From contig JAFGDP010000083.1 in NCBI GenBank assembly GCA_016932075.1, positions 34,566-98,565 on the forward strand: a DNA stretch of 64,000 nucleotides, given 5' to 3'. The position numbers and the translations under genes were made by a program. Below are positions 52,685 through 61,199 of this stretch, in pieces. Under the pieces are notes generated by a model. It was not told the DNA's origin. It saw only the letters and a program-made list of their open reading frames with translations, and did not search any database. Within the stretch, counting starts at the first letter, position 1. The number at the start of each line of letters is the position of its first letter. Source of the stretch: Chitinispirillaceae bacterium. Lineage in GTDB: Bacteria > Fibrobacterota > Chitinivibrionia > Chitinivibrionales > Chitinispirillaceae.

Positions 52685-53629
52685 ATGAATCACCATCAAA
52701 CGCCGGTTGTCAGGCGGCACGGCTGCAATCCCATTCTTACGAGGGATCATGTTCCGTATCCGGTCGCCACGGTGCATAATGCCGGTATTGTCAAGCATAA
52801 CGGCCGCTATATCATGCTATTCAGGTCGCACCGTACCAACGGCCGTTCCATCATCGGCAGGGCGGACAGCGAGGACGGGTTCTCTTTTACGGTCCGTCCC
52901 GAGCCCTTTCTCACGCCGTGTTCAGACGGCGTGTTTGCCGAGTATGAGGAGTTCGGCGTCGAGGACCTGCGGATCTGCCCAGTTGAGGACGACTATCTGC
53001 TCGCCTACAGCGCCTATTCCCGCCACGGGGTCAGGATCGCGCTCGCACGGACCGCTGATTTCGAGCAGGTCGAGCGCCTCTCCCTTATCACGCAGGCGGA
53101 CCTTCGCAACGTGGTCATTTTCCCGCAGAAATTCAGCGGCCGCTACGTGCGTCTTGACCGGCCGCATTCCGAGATATCGCCCTGGTCCATCTGGATTTCG
53201 TACTCTCCCGATCTCATCCACTGGGGCGATTCACGCCTTCTCATCAAACCGGCCGCCTATCACTGGGACGAGATGAAGATCGGGCCCGGCGCGCCGCCCA
53301 TTAAAACCGGACAGGGCTGGCTGAATATCTATCACGGTGTGTTCAAGACCATGGCCGGCGCGGTCTACCGGCTCGGCGTCGCCCTGCATGACCTTGACAA
53401 CCCGGCCACAATCATCGGCGTCTCGGACCGGTGGATCCTGCAGCCGGAAGATCCGTGGGAGGTGAGCGGCTACGTGCCGAACGTCGTGTTTACCTGCGGC
53501 GCGGTGCCTGAAGACGACGGTACTATCAAACTATACTGGGGAGGGGCCGATACCGTGATGTGCGCCGGTACCGCAGACGTCAATGATTTGGTCGCGCTTT
53601 GCCGCGACAACCCGCGGCCCGCGCTTTAA
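52685..53629 (+). CDS. GH130 family mannoside phosphorylase (or hydrolase), short form
   Basis: This 314-residue five-bladed propeller belongs to GH130, whose members phosphorolyse beta-1,4- or beta-1,2-mannosides to mannose-1-phosphate. The core shows NPILTRDHVP, VHNAGIVKHNGRYIMLFRSH, the acid aspartate in GVEDLRICPVED, FPQKFSGRYVRLDRPHS, KIGPGAPPIKTGQGWLNIYHGV and SGYVPNVVFTCGAV. Basic residues that bind phosphate in characterised phosphorylases (arginine in LDRPH, lysine in KIGPG, histidine in YHG) all seem present, so phosphorolysis is more likely than hydrolysis. It has no signal peptide and acts inside the cell. AGGAGG is located before the ATG. The linkage type cannot be read from the sequence. 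Confidence 0.92.
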   Translation: MNHHQTPVVRRHGCNPILTRDHVPYPVATVHNAGIVKHNGRYIMLFRSHRTNGRSIIGRADSEDGFSFTVRPEPFLTPCSDGVFAEYEEFGVEDLRICPVEDDYLLAYSAYSRHGVRIALARTADFEQVERLSLITQADLRNVVIFPQKFSGRYVRLDRPHSEISPWSIWISYSPDLIHWGDSRLLIKPAAYHWDEMKIGPGAPPIKTGQGWLNIYHGVFKTMAGAVYRLGVALHDLDNPATIIGVSDRWILQPEDPWEVSGYVPNVVFTCGAVPEDDGTIKLYWGGADTVMCAGTADVNDLVALCRDNPRPAL

Positions 53630-53684
53630 CCCCGTAGTACGAACCATCCATGAACCGCACTATCGTTACAGGAGACGGTCAGTA

Positions 53685-55169
53685 ATGAACGGCAACTGCA
53701 ATGCATACCTGAAGGTCCGGCGAAAAAAGATCAGAATCCAGGGCGACCCGTCGCGTGTGGTGACGCGGTTCCATATGCCCTCGGGCAGCGAGCGGGCGCG
53801 CGGTATCATCAGGCGCGTTCTGGAACTGAACGACCCGTGCGCCGAAGAGCTTCTTACCGGCGTGTTGCTCGAGTTCTCCGAGCGGCACAAGGATATCAAG
53901 GGGATTTTCAAGCTTCATTTCGGCAAAATCACCGGTCTTCTTCCGGCAGGAGCGCATATCAGCCAAACAAAGCAACTGCTTCTCGGCGCCTATTTCACCA
54001 TGGAGTATTCCATAGAATCGGCGGCCCTTTTTAATCCGTCAATCGTTGAACACCATGACCAGGGCGGCCTGAACAACGGCAGCCTCCGCTTCATCATGAG
54101 CCTTCGCGCAACGGGAGAAGGGCATATTTCGTCCCTGGTGTTTCGCAGCGGCGTGCTGGACAAGGACAACACGGTCCTGTTCGATCCGGTGAGCGACTAT
54201 GCCGAGCGGCAGCACGTGTGGGTAAATCCCCGGTACGACCGGTACCTGTTCCAGCTCAAGCTCAATGAAATGGGGGCGTGCAACGAGGTGACCACGTATG
54301 TGCTGGAGCGGCTGCCGGCGACGTTCGAGTACAACGAGCTGCGGAAACAGCTCGAAACGCTGCGGGAATTTCCCGTGTTCGCCCGGTCGCGCCAGGACGA
54401 GACCGTCGAGATCATGTTCTGGCTCGCCAATTCCAACTATACCATGAACTTTACGCGCGAGGACCCGATCTGCGAAAAGGTCGTTTTCCCGGTATCAGAA
54501 AATGAGAGCTGCGGCATCGAGGACGCCCGGTTTGTCCGATTTTACGACGACAACGGCGAAAGCACCTATTACGCGACCTACACGGCGTACAACGGGGTCA
54601 CCATACTTCCCCAGCTGATCGAAACCAGGGACTTCAATACCTTCAACGTGATGACGCTCAACGGCAAGGCGGTGCAGAACAAGGGAATGGCGCTCTTTCC
54701 CAGGAAAATAAACGGGAAATACGTGATGCTGTCGCGCCAGGACAACGAGAACAACCACCTCATGTTTTCCGACAACATCCATTTCTGGCAGGAATCCGAA
54801 ATAATCCAGGAACCGCGTGAACCCTGGGAATTTTTCCAGATCGGGAACTGCGGATCACCATTGGAAACCGAACAGGGATGGATCGTGCTCACCCACGGCG
54901 TTGGGCCCATGCGCCAGTATTGCATCGGCGCCATTCTGCTCGACCGTGACGATCCGCGCACGATCATCGGCCGCCTGCGCGAGCCCCTGCTTGCGCCGAA
55001 CGAAGGCGAGCGCGAGGGGTACGTGCCCAACGTGCTTTACTCATGCGGAGCGATCCTGCACCACGACGAGATCGTGATCCCCTTTGCCATGTCAGACTGC
55101 ATGTCAGGAATAGCCACGGTCAATACGTACGAATTGATCGGGCGAATGATTGCGGATGGTAAGAGATAA
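53685..55169 (+). CDS. GH130 family enzyme, long form
   Basis: A 494-residue GH130 protein. The ATG at 53685 is chosen for the GGAGAC before it; a longer frame overlaps the previous gene. An N-terminal region of ~180 residues (HMPSGSERARGIIRRVLELN onward) is absent from the short paralogue. The propeller follows, with the acid aspartate in SCGIEDARFVRFYD, ALFPRKINGKYVMLSRQDNE, QIGNCGSPLETEQGWIVLTHGVG and REGYVPNVLYSCGAI. Compared with the upstream paralogue, the lysine of KIGPG is replaced by Gln and Arg-Pro-His by Arg-Gln-Asp, so substrate or phosphate binding may differ. It closes the operon, 55 bases after the short GH130 gene. Confidence 0.9.
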   Translation: MNGNCNAYLKVRRKKIRIQGDPSRVVTRFHMPSGSERARGIIRRVLELNDPCAEELLTGVLLEFSERHKDIKGIFKLHFGKITGLLPAGAHISQTKQLLLGAYFTMEYSIESAALFNPSIVEHHDQGGLNNGSLRFIMSLRATGEGHISSLVFRSGVLDKDNTVLFDPVSDYAERQHVWVNPRYDRYLFQLKLNEMGACNEVTTYVLERLPATFEYNELRKQLETLREFPVFARSRQDETVEIMFWLANSNYTMNFTREDPICEKVVFPVSENESCGIEDARFVRFYDDNGESTYYATYTAYNGVTILPQLIETRDFNTFNVMTLNGKAVQNKGMALFPRKINGKYVMLSRQDNENNHLMFSDNIHFWQESEIIQEPREPWEFFQIGNCGSPLETEQGWIVLTHGVGPMRQYCIGAILLDRDDPRTIIGRLREPLLAPNEGEREGYVPNVLYSCGAILHHDEIVIPFAMSDCMSGIATVNTYELIGRMIADGKR

Positions 55170-55177
55170 AAAAGCAT

Positions 55178-55204
55178 GGAAGGGGGCGAAAGCCCCCTCC
55201 TTTT
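55178..55204 (+). terminator. Strong terminator of the GT4/GH130 operon
   Basis: GGAAGGGGGC and GCCCCCTCC form a GC-rich stem around GAAA, followed by TTTTAC, 8 bases after the stop. Confidence 0.9.
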
Positions 55205-55229
55205 ACAATAATGGTGATGTGCGTATGGT

Positions 55230-56477
55230 TTAATAACGTAAGGAAACCGTCACCCTGCTTACCGCGGGTCCGGCAAACGCGCCGGTCCACGACGCGGGAT
55301 TCACCAGCAGGTCCAGGCTGAAAAAGTGTTTCGACGCGCCAAGGCCCAGGTAGGGATACATTGGACCAAGCGTGGCAACGGGCTTTGATGTTGATTGGTG
55401 AGGAACCGGCTGCGTTCCTTCAATCGTTGTCCAGGTGTTGGCCGCGCTCCAGTTCACGCCGCCCCGCAGGGCGAGCGAATCGAATTTCCATGGCTTCTGA
55501 AACTGTTTTTCAATGCCGCCGATGAGGGTATGGGCAAGGTCGTAATCGGTCGTGTCCTCAGTTCCGGCATCGTTTTCCCAGTTCAGGATATCAATGACCG
55601 ACGCGGCCATTGCCACGGCCATGATGCCGTGCGGCAGGCGCAGGGTCGTCCCAAGGTATGGGATGGCGGTTTTTTCGTTGGTCGTGCTGCTGCGGACCTT
55701 TGACGCTCCGGCAATGGGCGCGAGCCGCGAAAACTGGAACTGTTCATAGCGGGCGTCGGCGCCGAAGATGATGTCCGCGTTTTGCAGCCTGCTTGCCACC
55801 TCGAACCCGCCGCGCGCGAAGAGGGCGGACTCGGTCTCCATTTTTGCAATGCCGATGGGGCCGATATTGGTCCGTTCAACGGTACCGTTCGCCATGGGCA
55901 TTCCTCCGCCCGCGTGAAACATGATCCTGACGCTGGGCAGATCAAAGGCAAAGCCCGCGATGAGGCCCGGATGCATGATGGACAGGTCCTCGTGTATCTC
56001 TTGAAACGCGCCCGGCACCTCGAGGATGGAATCGTAGGTCGCGCGGTCCCATTCGAGATAGGTATCGAAACCGATGGAAACGGTGTTCAGATTAAATCCC
56101 CACAGCAGGTGGGGAAAGTAGTGCATTGCTGACGCGCCGGGTATGCCGGCAACCGGAGTAACGGTATACCCCTGATAATAAAGATTGGCCGCGGCTCCGG
56201 TATAAAAGTTGTTGAGCATGAGCCCGCTGTTCATCACGGCGCCGAAGGAAAAAACGCTGCCAGCGGATTTGGTGCCCATGATGGCGCCGCCGTTGAAGTT
56301 GATCTGGGCATTGTTCCGGTAATTGTTCATAAGGGCGGGATTGTAGAGCGTCCTGCTGTAGTCGTCAACGATCGCCGCGCCGCCGAGCGCGTTGATACGG
56401 GCGTTCTGGGCACATGGGGAAAACAGCATGCCGCTGCAGGCAAGCGATACACATACAGCCACTGTCGCGCGTTTCAT
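55230..56477 (-). CDS. Outer-membrane protein of FadL/PorV-like type
   Basis: A 415-residue barrel protein. The ATG at 56477 is chosen because AAAGGACTG precedes it by a proper distance. A signal peptide ends near residue 22. The mature start ARINALGGAAIVDDYSRTLYNPALM is typical of FadL/PorV/UPF0164-type proteins, which open with a short N-terminal helix and an NPA motif. Regular strands follow, ending in SRVTVSLRY with a terminal aromatic residue. It follows the large repeat lipoprotein after 82 bases on the same strand and may be co-expressed. Proteins of this type are hydrophobic-substrate channels or secretion accessories; the role here is open. Confidence 0.78.
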   Translation of the reverse strand: MKRATVAVCVSLACSGMLFSPCAQNARINALGGAAIVDDYSRTLYNPALMNNYRNNAQINFNGGAIMGTKSAGSVFSFGAVMNSGLMLNNFYTGAAANLYYQGYTVTPVAGIPGASAMHYFPHLLWGFNLNTVSIGFDTYLEWDRATYDSILEVPGAFQEIHEDLSIMHPGLIAGFAFDLPSVRIMFHAGGGMPMANGTVERTNIGPIGIAKMETESALFARGGFEVASRLQNADIIFGADARYEQFQFSRLAPIAGASKVRSSTTNEKTAIPYLGTTLRLPHGIMAVAMAASVIDILNWENDAGTEDTTDYDLAHTLIGGIEKQFQKPWKFDSLALRGGVNWSAANTWTTIEGTQPVPHQSTSKPVATLGPMYPYLGLGASKHFFSLDLLVNPASWTGAFAGPAVSRVTVSLRY

Positions 56478-56559
56478 AGCAGTCCTTTCGATGTGTGAAG
56501 AGGTTCTTGAACGGTAAAATAGTATTCCCCTGAATGGACGATCGTTCATTTCCATGGGA

Positions 56560-59500
56560 TCAGAAACCCGAAATGGTGAACGTGCCGCTGTTGCCGAAAA
56601 CTTCCGACGCATTGTGCAGCGTTACTTTTATATAGTATCCCGGGCCTGGAACCACGGTTGCGGGGATCGTCCATGTATAGGAACCTGAATTGGTGATGTT
56701 CGCCGCGACGGTTTGCGGCGTATTGCCGCGGTCATACAGGAAAATATCGACTGTTCCGCCGAGAGACACCGTGGCGCTCCATGCAATGGGAATGGGGTAT
56801 CCTACGGCAATGGAGGTGTCTGCCCCGGGTGACGTGACCCTGAGCCGGTAGGCTGATGAGTCGTACGCCTTGACCCATGCCCGGTAGGTGCCCGGCGTTC
56901 CCTGGACCGAAAGGTATGACGTGGCTGCGGCATTGCAGAACCATGCGACGCGCGCATCCGTGGTAAGGGTTCCGGTCGCGGTCTGGGTCGGCGTGGTAAG
57001 GTTCTGGTCAGACGCGAAGAAGCGCACGGTGGTCGTTGAGGAACAGGCCACATTGACCACATAGAGAAGCGATGTCTGCGAGCTGAATGAGAGCCAGTCG
57101 ATATCGCCGCGCGGCAGGGAACGGGCCTGCACGGTACTGTCGGTCGGAATGGACGTGGCAATGCCTGCGCTGTCGTCCGGTTCAAACGCGTCCGGCGCAA
57201 TGCCGCTGATGTTGAACAGCCGGCTGTAAGCGTAATTGGCGGTCACCGAATAGTTCGCCATTCGGATCCGGTAGTTTCTTCCGGTTTCCAGTCCGGTGGG
57301 AACGGTGAACGAGGCGCTGCCGCTGTTGGGAGCCGAGGTAACGACGCTCGTCAGGGTACGGTGTTTTTCATCCCACAGGTAGAGCCGCACCGTGGTCCCG
57401 AAAAAGGCGGAGTCCGGGGTCCAGGTGACGGAATAGGCGGTGCCTGACGCCCAGGTCGTGCTGGAATCGGGGGTAATGAACCTGCCCGCGGCGACGCTGT
57501 CAAACGCCATTGCATTGAACGTATACGCGCCAAGGTAGGAGGTTGAATACTGCCCGATCCGGCAGAAGTAGGAACCGGTCTGCGTGCAGGTCCAGCGGAA
57601 TAAGCCCGGGCTTGTGGTGGAGGTGAAGTTGGCAAGCGCGGTAACGGAATCAGGGTCACGGTAGAGATAGGTGCGAGTATACGCGGTCCCTGAAGCGGTG
57701 AATAGGTAAGGGACCCCGCTGTCAAGCGTCATGGTGACGAAATCCATGTCACCGAGCGTGAGCGTATGGCTCTGCGGCGAGCCGAGCGTGAGCGTCGACG
57801 CTCTGGCGCGGTCGTTGTCCGGCTCAAATGCGTCCGGCGCAATGCCGGTTATGGTAAAGGGCTTGCTGTACCCGGCAACGGACGGTGACGGGTAGTTGAC
57901 CATGCGGATGCGGTACGAACTACCGGTCGCAAGACCGGCGGGGACCGCGTAGGAGTAAGTCCCGTTGTTCGGCCAGTTGGTGGCAATAGCCAGCGCCATG
58001 TTCTGTGATTCATCCCAGAGGTAGAGTGCGATCGTGTTTCCGAACAGGATTGAGTCCGGGGTCCAGGTAATGGGATAGGTTGACCCGGCGGCCCAGATGG
58101 CGCCGGAATCCGGCGCGATAAACCGGGCGGCGGTAAGGCTGTCGTACCGTGTTACGGAGAAGTCATAGTCGCCGGTATAGGAGGTGGAATAGAGGGTGAT
58201 GCGGGTGTAGTAGGCGCCGGTGCGCGTGCAGGTCCAGCGCAGTGACCCGGAACCGCTGGTGTTTGCAAAATAGGTGATCTGGGTGACGGAATCAGCGGCG
58301 GAATACAGATAGTTGTAGGTACGGGCGGTTCCCCGGTTGATGAAGCTGTACGTGCTTCCGCTGTCGAGAGTGATCGCGACAAAATCGGTGTCGAGGTAGG
58401 TGAGGGTGTGGTTCTGGACCGTTCCGAGCGTGAGCCTCGACGCCTGTGCCCGGTTGTTGTCGGGTTCGAACGCGTCCGCTGACAGTCCGCTTATGGTAAA
58501 GAGCGTGCTGTACCCGAAAATGGTGCTGCTGGAGTAATTGACCATTTTTATCCGGTAATGCCTGCCGGATACCAGGCCGGCCGGTATCGATAGGGTATAG
58601 GCGCCTCCGTTGGCGACCGATGCCGATCGCAGGGCGACACCCCGCGCATCGTCCCAGAGATATAGGTATACGGTGGCCCCGAACAGGGCCGTGTCCGGCG
58701 TCCAGGTCACGCTGTAGGACGAGCCGGAGGCCCAGGTGGTCGTTGAGTCCGGAGTAATGAATTTCGCGGCCGTGGTGCTGTCGTATTCGATCACGCTGAA
58801 CACGTAGGCGCCGAGATACGACGCGGAATACTGCCGTATCAGCGCGTAATAGGTTCCGGTTCCGGTGCAGGTCCAGCGTGTCGACCCGCTTCCTCGGGAA
58901 GAGTAGGTGGTTATCGCTGACACCGAGTCAGAGCTTGAAAATAAATAGGTATAGGTATAGGTCGTCGCGCTGGTCGTGGTGAGAATATACGTTTTTCCGC
59001 TGTCAAGGTTCATCGACACAAAGTCCGTGTCCTGAAGCGAAAGAGTATGGTTCTGCGGCGTTCCGAGTACGACCGCCGACGCGCTGGCGCGGTTGTTGTC
59101 CGGCTCGAACGCGTCCGGAGCGATCCCGCTGATGGTGAAAAGCCGGCTGTACCCGTAAATGGTGCTGCTGCTGTAGTTGACCATTTTAATGCGGTACCGT
59201 TTTCCCGACGGAAGGCCTGCCGGGATCGTCAATTGCTGCGTGCCCGTGTTGTTGTTGGTCGTTGACGTCAAAAGGGTCCTGCTGGCCTCGTCCCATAAAT
59301 AGAGGTATACCCTGGTTCCGAACAGCAGGGTATCGGGCGTCCAGGTGACGGAATAGGACGAACCTGATGCCCAGGTTGTTGACGAATCAGGCGTGATGAA
59401 TTTTGCCGTTGTCAGGCTGTCGAACCTGCCGGCCGAAAACGTGTACGCACCGGCATAGGTTGATGAATACGGGGTCATGCGCATGAAGTACGTTCCTGAT

Positions 59501-61050
59501 TGCGCGCAGGTCCAGCGAAGGAATCCGCTGCCGCCCGACGAGGTGTACAGGGCCGCGTGGGTGACCGAATCATCGCTCGGATAGAGATGGTGGTTGATGC
59601 GGGGCGTTCCGCTGGTGGTAAAGAAGTACACGGCGCCGCTGTCAAGGGCCATGGAAACGAAATCCGTGTCATTGTAGGTGAGGGTGTGGTTCTGGGTCGT
59701 GCCCAGGGTGATGGTTGAGGCCTGGCCGCGGGTGTTGTCGACTTCATAATCGTCGTCCTGGATTCCTGAAATCGTGAAATACCCGCTCATGGCGGTGATC
59801 GTTGGATCGTAAAAACTTGAGATCCTGACGCGGTACTTGTCGGAGGTGCTGATGCCCGGCGGGATCGACCACTGGTAGGTACCTGAATTTGAGGCGGACG
59901 AGGTGATGAGGGCCGAGGAATCCGCATCATTGAAAAGGACAAGCCTAACATTCGGACCCGGCGATCCGGTGGAGGTCCACGTTATCGAATACGAGGACCC
60001 GGCCGCCCAGGTGGCGCCGGTATCGGGCGCGGTTATGGTGTATTCGCCGTCGTATTGCGACTGGATTCTGAAAGTGGAGCTGTATCCGAAAATGCCGGCA
60101 TCGTAATAACTCGAAACCTTGATCCGGTAAGTGGAATCCGGTACAAGAGTGGACGGAAGGGAATAGGCATAGGAACCGGACGTTGCTGAAACGTTTCGTG
60201 CGGTTCCAACCGCGAGCGTATCATAATACAGCTGTATCGTGACGGTCGCTCCGACAGAATCGGTTGTTGTCCATTGCACGGTGAGGGACGAACCGATCAG
60301 GGCCACGGTCGTGTCGACCGGCGCAGTGACGGTGATGGTACCGAAATACCGGGATTTGATTGTAAAAAAATCGCTGTAATCGTAGATCGAATCGTTGAAA
60401 TTACTCCAGGCTTTGAAGCGGAAGTTCGGGCCCGCGATAAGCGCTTCAGCAAGAGGAAACGCGTAGGAATTCAACGAGGTTGTCGCGGAATAGGAGTACG
60501 TGGTGGGGGCCGTATCGTTATAGAGCCGGATCGTAATGGTGGACCCTATGGAATCGGTGGTGGTCCAGCGCACCGGAACCGTTGAGCCCACACGGGCCGT
60601 GGTGGTATCAACAGGCGAGGTCAGGGTGATCGTGCCGAAGTATTTGTTTTTAACGGTAAAATACCCGCCGAAATCATGTTTGCCGGTGTCAGCGGTGCTG
60701 TTGATTTTAATGCGGTACTGAATACCCGGAGCGATCGGGGCAAAGGAATAGGAGTGGGTACCGTCGTTTGCCGTCGACGAAACGATGACGCTGGCGAGCG
60801 AATCGCCTTTATACAGGGAAATTCTCACATTCGGATCAGTGGCATTGACCGTGGAATTCCACGTGATTGCAACGGTTGTGTCGTTGTTGATGGTACCGCC
60901 CGCATACGGGGTCATGATGATGTAATAGCCGTTGCGGGTCGCGCCGTCCGGGACCTTGTCCTGAGGCGTGGAGGGATTCTGGCACGTTATAAGCAGGAGC
61001 AGCGTACAAACAGCAATGAGAACGACATGAGCACGTGAGAAGGTACGCAT
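56560..61050 (-). CDS. Giant repeat lipoprotein with Kre9/KNH-like and PPC-like domains
   Basis: A 1496-residue surface lipoprotein: signal peptide with lipobox LLITC (Cys23), then Ser/Thr-rich beta-sandwich repeats. About four domains of ~100 residues (GTITVTAPVDTTVALIGSSL, VQWTTTDSVGATVTIQLY, YRIKVSSYYD) resemble the Kre9/KNH family. Then ~213-residue units alternate a PPC-like domain (DAFEPDNNRA, NHTLTYLDTDFVAITLDSG) with one Kre9-like domain (FITPDSSTTWASGSSYSVTW, YRIKMVNYSS). A diverged PPC and a final Kre9-like domain end the protein. AAAGGAAC lies before the ATG, and a good promoter precedes it. It is probably anchored in the outer membrane and exposed, and may bind carbohydrates or surfaces. 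Threonine- and serine-rich sequence suggests O-glycosylation, which is inference. Confidence 0.85.
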   Translation of the reverse strand: MRTFSRAHVVLIAVCTLLLLITCQNPSTPQDKVPDGATRNGYYIIMTPYAGGTINNDTTVAITWNSTVNATDPNVRISLYKGDSLASVIVSSTANDGTHSYSFAPIAPGIQYRIKINSTADTGKHDFGGYFTVKNKYFGTITLTSPVDTTTARVGSTVPVRWTTTDSIGSTITIRLYNDTAPTTYSYSATTSLNSYAFPLAEALIAGPNFRFKAWSNFNDSIYDYSDFFTIKSRYFGTITVTAPVDTTVALIGSSLTVQWTTTDSVGATVTIQLYYDTLAVGTARNVSATSGSYAYSLPSTLVPDSTYRIKVSSYYDAGIFGYSSTFRIQSQYDGEYTITAPDTGATWAAGSSYSITWTSTGSPGPNVRLVLFNDADSSALITSSASNSGTYQWSIPPGISTSDKYRVRISSFYDPTITAMSGYFTISGIQDDDYEVDNTRGQASTITLGTTQNHTLTYNDTDFVSMALDSGAVYFFTTSGTPRINHHLYPSDDSVTHAALYTSSGGSGFLRWTCAQSGTYFMRMTPYSSTYAGAYTFSAGRFDSLTTAKFITPDSSTTWASGSSYSVTWTPDTLLFGTRVYLYLWDEASRTLLTSTTNNNTGTQQLTIPAGLPSGKRYRIKMVNYSSSTIYGYSRLFTISGIAPDAFEPDNNRASASAVVLGTPQNHTLSLQDTDFVSMNLDSGKTYILTTTSATTYTYTYLFSSSDSVSAITTYSSRGSGSTRWTCTGTGTYYALIRQYSASYLGAYVFSVIEYDSTTAAKFITPDSTTTWASGSSYSVTWTPDTALFGATVYLYLWDDARGVALRSASVANGGAYTLSIPAGLVSGRHYRIKMVNYSSSTIFGYSTLFTISGLSADAFEPDNNRAQASRLTLGTVQNHTLTYLDTDFVAITLDSGSTYSFINRGTARTYNYLYSAADSVTQITYFANTSGSGSLRWTCTRTGAYYTRITLYSTSYTGDYDFSVTRYDSLTAARFIAPDSGAIWAAGSTYPITWTPDSILFGNTIALYLWDESQNMALAIATNWPNNGTYSYAVPAGLATGSSYRIRMVNYPSPSVAGYSKPFTITGIAPDAFEPDNDRARASTLTLGSPQSHTLTLGDMDFVTMTLDSGVPYLFTASGTAYTRTYLYRDPDSVTALANFTSTTSPGLFRWTCTQTGSYFCRIGQYSTSYLGAYTFNAMAFDSVAAGRFITPDSSTTWASGTAYSVTWTPDSAFFGTTVRLYLWDEKHRTLTSVVTSAPNSGSASFTVPTGLETGRNYRIRMANYSVTANYAYSRLFNISGIAPDAFEPDDSAGIATSIPTDSTVQARSLPRGDIDWLSFSSQTSLLYVVNVACSSTTTVRFFASDQNLTTPTQTATGTLTTDARVAWFCNAAATSYLSVQGTPGTYRAWVKAYDSSAYRLRVTSPGADTSIAVGYPIPIAWSATVSLGGTVDIFLYDRGNTPQTVAANITNSGSYTWTIPATVVPGPGYYIKVTLHNASEVFGNSGTFTISGF
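57180..59760 (-). repeat. Tandem ~640-bp repeats within the giant lipoprotein gene
   Basis: The codons for the DAFEPD motif recur near 57181, 57822, 58461, 59101 and, in a weaker form, 59740, giving spacings of 639-641 bases. The anchor GTCCAGGT recurs with the same period (near 57419, 58061, 58700, 59339). Units are similar at the DNA level but not identical, so the array is an old in-frame duplication. Confidence 0.9.
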
Positions 61051-61121
61051 ACGGGTTCCTTTTATGATGGGGTAGTATCCATGTGGGTAGGACGCCTTGT
61101 GATAAATAACACGGTAAAAAA

Positions 61122-61150
61122 ATTATATCATTAGAGGAGACGGTTTTCAC
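61122..61150 (-). promoter_or_regulatory. Promoter of the giant repeat lipoprotein gene
   Basis: On the minus strand GTGAAA (61150-61145), 17 bases, then a perfect TATAAT (61127-61122), about 70 bases before the ATG. Confidence 0.5.
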
Positions 61151-61199
61151 ATAGTAATGCTGCTGGCTGCGGTTCGTCGCATCGAGGCCTGTTTTCGGG

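Noticed and set aside
57180..59760. Regular repeats considered as a CRISPR array
   Set aside because: Units are 640 bp, in frame and protein-coding, without short repeats and unique spacers. No cas gene is present.
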